NCBI RefSeq assembly: GCF_020382885.2
Contig: NC_058504.1
Span: 6,810,519 to 6,874,518 of the forward strand
Reading direction: 5' to 3'
Length of the DNA: 64,000 bases
DNA from: Scatophagus argus
Lineage: Eukaryota > Chordata > Actinopteri > Scatophagidae
Below, piece after piece: positions 59,101-64,000 of the stretch; the first letter of the stretch is position 1; every line of letters begins with the position of its first letter. The translations under genes and the position numbers were made by a program. The notes beneath the pieces were generated by a model that was not told the origin of the DNA, did no database searches, and worked only from the letters and a program-made list of their open reading frames with translations.

Positions 59101-62100
59101 TTTTTCTTTGTTTCACAAAGCCTCGATCGGGCAAGAGGACAACGTTTCTGCAAGGGCCAGGGAAGGTGGTCATGGTCGCTATTTGCATGTAAGCTTTCAT
59201 ATTCTCACCAGTCTTCCTTTGAATGCTGTAAAGACTTTTGTGCAGTCAGTGATTTTACTGAGATGCTGCACACACAGTGGGAGGTTTTTGTTTAGAGAGG
59301 AAATAACAAGTCTGTACTCAGCAGGATTGCTAGATACAGTATGTTGGGTAAGTCTCACTGTGTAACATTTGGGGAAACCGAACTGAACTCAAACAAGCTT
59401 GTTGCAAAAGTCCAAAACAGTGACGAGGTGCACAGTAGCATTACTGTCACTATAGATGTTGTATCTTGAGGAAATGCTCTCAGCTGTAGTTTTTTCAAAA
59501 TCACTCATTAGTAAAGATGATGTGAAGATGGTAAAATGTGTACTGGGAAGCACATGGAACCATGTCTCACATGTCTCTGCCTATTGAATTAGGGTGATTG
59601 GGTTAGAGGACACGTGCAGTCACATGAACAGCAAAGCGTTTCTTTCATTGTTCACTCACAGGACTCATTTAGCTAAGTGCTGCTCAGTACAGGAGAGGTC
59701 CACTCTGGTTGTATTCAGGAGCACCAAATCAGAAAAGCTGAAGTACTTTAAAAACAAAAAGTCATTGAGTAATAGAAAATGGGAGTTAAATCAGTTAAAC
59801 ATAGTCAGAACTTCTGTTAACCATTCAGTTATGTTTTAGGTGATAAACCTTTTCGCTGTCCTACGAGTGCTTCATCTACTTGTTTCTTTGTCCTCAGCAA
59901 TGGATTGAATTTCTTCTTCAAGCTCCTGGCTTGGGTCTACACTGGATCAGCGAGCATGTTCTCCGAGGCCATCCACTCTCTGGCCGACACCTGCAACCAG
60001 GCTCTGCTCGCCCTGGGGATCAGCCAGTCAGTCCGCAACCCTGATGCTGGACACCCGTAAGCAACCACACCTTACTGTGCTATTAAACAAAGATGATGAG
60101 AACAGTGTGAGCAAAGCAAAATGGGTCATCATAAGACCAAAGAGTCACATGTCATCTTCAGTGCATTTCATCAAGTATTGGATATCTTGTAGTTAAATAG
60201 AAAACCGCCCTTTTGCAGCCATATCTCAGGAGTCTGAAATCCTCAGCTGTGGTGGACTTGATAATAAAATTAGTCATAAGACATAAACCACATACTGTTT
60301 TTATGCTGTAACATGTCATAACAGCTTAAGTATAAGTATTTTCCATGATGGCTGTTAACAGAATTCTACAGATTACAGATGTAAAAGCTTGCCAAATTAG
60401 CCATCAGTCCTCTGCAGACAGCATTTGTGCGGAGGGTAAATGTGTGTCGCCTGTCAGTTAGCCTAAGTGTTGTAAGGTCAGAATAGATTCTGATTTTGTC
60501 CCATATGTGTTTTTCAGGTATGGCTTCTCCAACATGCGCTACATTGCCTCCCTCATCAGTGGAGTGGGCATTTTTATGATGGGAGCAGGCCTCTCGTGGT
60601 ACCATGGCATCATGGGATTGCTCCACCCAGAACCAATTGAGTCTTTGTTATGGGTGAGTGTCTGCATTGACTTTCGTCTGTAATACATTGCACATAAAGG
60701 CATATTAATGATTTAGTGTAACGTTTCGTGTTGCAGGCTTACTGTATTTTGGCAGGCTCCCTGGTGTCTGAAGGAGGTAGGTTATAAAAATGAAACCGTT
60801 GATCTTTGATAACATTTTGAAGTAGGCTTCATTATGTACTGAAACATCTCTGTTTTCCTTTCTCAGCCACATTACTCGTGGCCATCAATGAGATAAAGAA
60901 GAGCGCCCACCAGAATGGACTGTCTTTTTATGAATATGGTCTGTACAACTGAATTTGTTGTGTCGTTAATGAATGTAAATTCTTTATGCCTTGTATGCCA
61001 TTTACATTTGGCATTAAAGTGAATTTGATCAGGCAGATATTTATTGTCCTCATCCACATAAAACTGCAGGAAAATGTGAAGATGCAGGGGAGAGGAAATC
61101 AGTTCTGATAGAAGTGAATTTGTTGAAATCACGTATGATGGTGTGTTGAGATGCAAAATGTTTGAGTGTAAATGTACATGTTTTTCCAAGTCATATTCAA
61201 GCTACAGTAAAATGAAACCAGGTGTTTTTCTGTCGTTGTGTACCGACAGCATCATTCAGACCAAGTTTATTTGCACGTTATGAAGGAAAGTAGAAAATCA
61301 TGTGTCTGATGACAAATATAAATTTTATTATGTGGATATGTATTTCTTGAAAATTCAGTAGTTAAGTGCGATCTTGCATTGTTTTGTGTGTGCAGTAATG
61401 CAGAGTCGAGACCCCAGTACTAACGTAGTGCTGCTGGAGGATGCAGCTGCTGTATTGGGAGTCATTTTGGCTGCTGGCTGCATGGGGCTCACATCAATCA
61501 CAGGTACTCAAAGACACACGATGACATCGTTCACAAGCTCCCATACAACACCTGCATGGAAAACAATCTTTTTCAGTCTATTCTGTTGTCCTAAGCCATG
61601 CAATTAATGAGCTCACATTACTACTGCTGGTCTTCTTTTTTGATCTGTACTTTGATTCATTATTCTCTTTACTGATGTGTCAAATTACTGGTTTCTAATT
61701 TCAGTGTTGACTCAGTCTCAGATACGTAAGTTTTACGGTTATCTTTTAAATTCTCATCCTCTCCCCTCTCCACCTGTGTTGTCCCAGGTAACCCGCACTA
61801 TGACAGTTTGGGTTCTCTCGGCGTGGGCACGTTGCTGGGCACCGTCTCAGCCTTCCTCATCTACACTAACACAGAGGCCCTGCTGGGACGCTCCATACAG
61901 GCCGAACGTGTACAGAAGCTTACAGAGTTCCTGGAGAACGATCCTGCTGTAAGGTCAGCAAATGAGCAGAGACACACTCTGGTGCGCGCACACACATGCA
62001 TGTATAACAATGTATACTTGTATTAAAAAAAAAAAAAAGACTTCAACTTTTTACATACACCGAAATTCTTTCTCTTTTTTAACCCATCACTGATTGAAAC

Positions 62101-63905
62101 ACACACACATGCAACATGCAGGGAAACACACGGGAGCAGTGGGCTGCCATGTCAGGTGCCCGGGGAGCAGTTGGTGGGGTTAAGTGCCTTGCTGAAGGGC
62201 ACATCATGCTCAAGGCGGAGGATTGATCAATCACTCCACCACACCCAAATTTTTCCTGCCAGTCCGGGGTGGAATCAAACCGCCGACCGTCTGGTCACAA
62301 GCCGCTTCTCAAACCTCTAGGCCACGGCTGCCCCCACATACACATGTTCACCTCCACGGCTATAAAACAACAAGCCAGGTCTTCATGTCATGTTTTAAAT
62401 CAGTCACTTGAATCCCAATTCACGACTCCATATACCACCAAGTGAACCAGTTGACATGATCTCACATGTCTACTAATGTCAGTGGATAACATTCATGTGG
62501 ATCACCTGGTATTTGCTGGTCTTTACATCTAAACAACTTAAGGTGCATTTTTACACAGCACCGCAAAGTGATCCAATTTAATGTCTCAGTCTTAACACAA
62601 ACATGAGTGGGCAACAAACTTTACATTTTTAACACTTTATGTTTATGTGTTGTGGAAGTCGACTGTTTTGTTCTCGAACCAAGTTAATGTAGGATAGTTT
62701 CACTGCCTGTCTAACCTGATGCACTTGATGTTATTATCAGGGCCATTCATGACGTAAAGGCCACTGATATGGGACTGAGTAAAGTGCGCTTCAAGGCTGA
62801 AGTTGACTTTGATGGTCGAGTCGTGACTCGGTCTTATCTGGAAAAACAAGACATTGACCAAATCCTCAATGTAAGTCATTTGCTACTTTATATGTTGACC
62901 TTTCTGACCGCGCTATCAATCTGTGCTCGTTGCTAACAGCTCACTGCCAAGGACCAAATCGCCAATTCACAGATCCATTGCAAACAGATGTCACATTGGA
63001 AGCAACACCGTTTTAGGTTGAATTGTATTTTACTCATTTGAGGGCCATTTATGGTTATTTATAATATGCAGTGAAATGGTTATTCAAAGTCAATCAGAAC
63101 TAAACCTCAGCAGGTTTTTCTTTTTACTAAGTATATAAGAATTCTGCAGTGCTATCTGCAACATACAGTAGGTCACAATAGGTAGTGTAGCAGCAATCCG
63201 TCCAGTAATCTTCTTTACTGCCACTATTGAGCAAACCTTCAGCAATAAGCTTGACTGGTAGCAATGAATCTTCTGACCGGGTAACTCTGTTCAAAAACCT
63301 TTACTTAAATAAGCAAAAACAAAGCTACAAGATTCAATCATGAACAGACCGTCAAAAAACTATGTTGCTCCTTAGGCTGCGTAATCATAACTGACGCCCA
63401 AGTGACTGTGAGATCACAAACAATCTACTCAAAAAAGGGGAATTACAGTATTTTTCAGTTAACTATTGAACACTGTCATTATGGCTCCTACATGTAGTCT
63501 CCAGGTTATGTTTGTATTATGCAAAGGTTTAGGACTTTAATCTTCTGTATCCAGCCTGCACATGTATTGCTCACCTGGGTCTTTACTGACAAAGTTCAGC
63601 ACATGCTTTGTTCTTTCTGCAGGAAATTCAGCAGGTGAAGACCGCCGAAGAACTGGAGAGCTTCATGCTGAAACACGGAGAGAACATCATCGACACCCTG
63701 GGGGCCGAAGTGGACCGCTTGGAGAAAGAACTCAAGGTACGAGAACATTAAACTTGTCCACATTGTTACCTGGATTATTCTACAATATATCCAGAAAGTC
63801 CTGAGAACTCTGGGAATTGCAAGGCATATTTATATGTAACTGTGTTCTGTTCTTTCGTAGCAACGTAACCCAGAAGTTCGTCATGTAGACTTAGAGATAC
63901 TATAA
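56129..63905 (+). CDS. slc30a9: Zinc transporter 9 (SLC30A9, ZnT9)
   Basis: Cation-diffusion-facilitator protein; in animals it is known to export zinc from the mitochondrial matrix. Seventeen coding exons: 56129-56237, 56457-56588, 56831-56878, 57466-57565, 57858-57950, 58103-58185, 58533-58591, 59121-59188, 59898-60056, 60518-60653, 60737-60776, 60867-60938, 61396-61503, 61788-61953, 62741-62870, 63623-63736, 63861-63905. They total 1662 bases, 553 residues plus stop (human 568). The N-terminus MFPSLAHRPWHVFCRVSLQ is basic and hydrophobic, like a mitochondrial presequence. A conserved soluble block follows (REYGPKYTQNNFITAVRAMN, then SDLEQLRKIRRRSPHDDTEA), then the CDF membrane domain with HSLAD (H257, D261) in TM2 and LLEDAAAVLG (E381, D382) in TM5. 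The C-terminus RNPEVRHVDLEIL matches human. The donor after 60938 (GTCTGT) is weak but forced by the frame. Confidence 0.96.
62024..62335 (-). mobile_element. tRNA-derived SINE (V-SINE-like), fuller copy
   Basis: On the minus strand it starts GGGGGCAGCCGTGGCCTAGA, with a Pol III A-box-like TGGCCTAGAGGTTTGAG and a B box GGTTTGATTCC. It continues through the V-SINE-type core CAGCAAGGCACTTAACCCC and GGAGCAGTGGGC words, TTTCAATCAGTGATGGG, and GAATTTCGGTG, ending with a poly-T run on this strand (13 A at 62026-62038 on +). It shares body and head with the copy at 30.2-30.45 kb but has the core that copy lost. It sits in an slc30a9 intron, antisense to the gene. Confidence 0.72.
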
Positions 63906-64000
63906 CACCTAACGGGTCTCTGCGGAGGGAGCACCCTGCGCTGCGAAGAAGAACCGACAAGACAAAAAGTGAAAGGGCCAAGCCTACCTCCGCAACCTGC
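63906..64000 (+). other. slc30a9: Start of the slc30a9 3' untranslated region
   Basis: Sequence after the stop codon to the window edge. No poly(A) signal is reached, so the 3' UTR continues beyond the window. Confidence 0.7.

Noticed and set aside
58829..59365. 178-codon frame with hydrophobic stretches
   Set aside because: Intron sequence of slc30a9. Only 59121-59188, read in another frame, is exon.

Overview
The window reads as a teleost nuclear chromosome segment, most likely a percomorph fish. It has large introns with GT/AG splice sites, AATAAA poly(A) signals, many microsatellites, a tRNA-derived SINE, LINE 3' tails and small DNA transposons of fish type. I see no bacterial, viral or organelle segment.

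Layout. (1) 3.2-5.9 kb, + strand: a heparan sulfate 3-O-sulfotransferase of the HS3ST1 type. Its coding part is one exon, and a CpG-rich 5' exon/promoter probably lies upstream. (2) 5.9-32.2 kb: a gene-poor stretch of about 26 kb with dispersed repeats and a few A/T-motif blocks that could be regulatory. (3) 32.2-38.9 kb, + strand: the 3' part of an SH2 adaptor of the CLNK/SLP-76 family, spread over many very small exons. (4) 43.0-45.4 kb, - strand: znf518b, a single long coding exon. (5) 46.8-54.6 kb, + strand: glutathione reductase (gsr), complete, with two possible N-termini. (6) 56.1-63.9 kb, + strand: slc30a9 (ZnT9), complete in 17 coding exons.

As I recall it, HS3ST1, CLNK and ZNF518B are also neighbours on human chromosome 4p, which supports the first three gene names. 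The genes are not an operon and share no single pathway. gsr (mitochondrial/cytosolic redox) and slc30a9 (mitochondrial zinc) are head-to-tail neighbours and both start with presequence-like N-termini. znf518b and gsr are divergent and share an interval of about 1.3 kb that probably holds both promoters.

All exon limits were read by eye from splice signals and reading phase. For gsr and slc30a9 the exon lengths sum to intact frames. For clnk the 3' 13 exons sum to an intact frame but the 5' end was not resolved. I found no convincing undescribed system. The most interesting points are the alternative gsr presequences, a microsatellite that serves as a splice-acceptor pyrimidine tract, the clnk microexons, a decayed zinc finger in znf518b, and the mix of repeat families.
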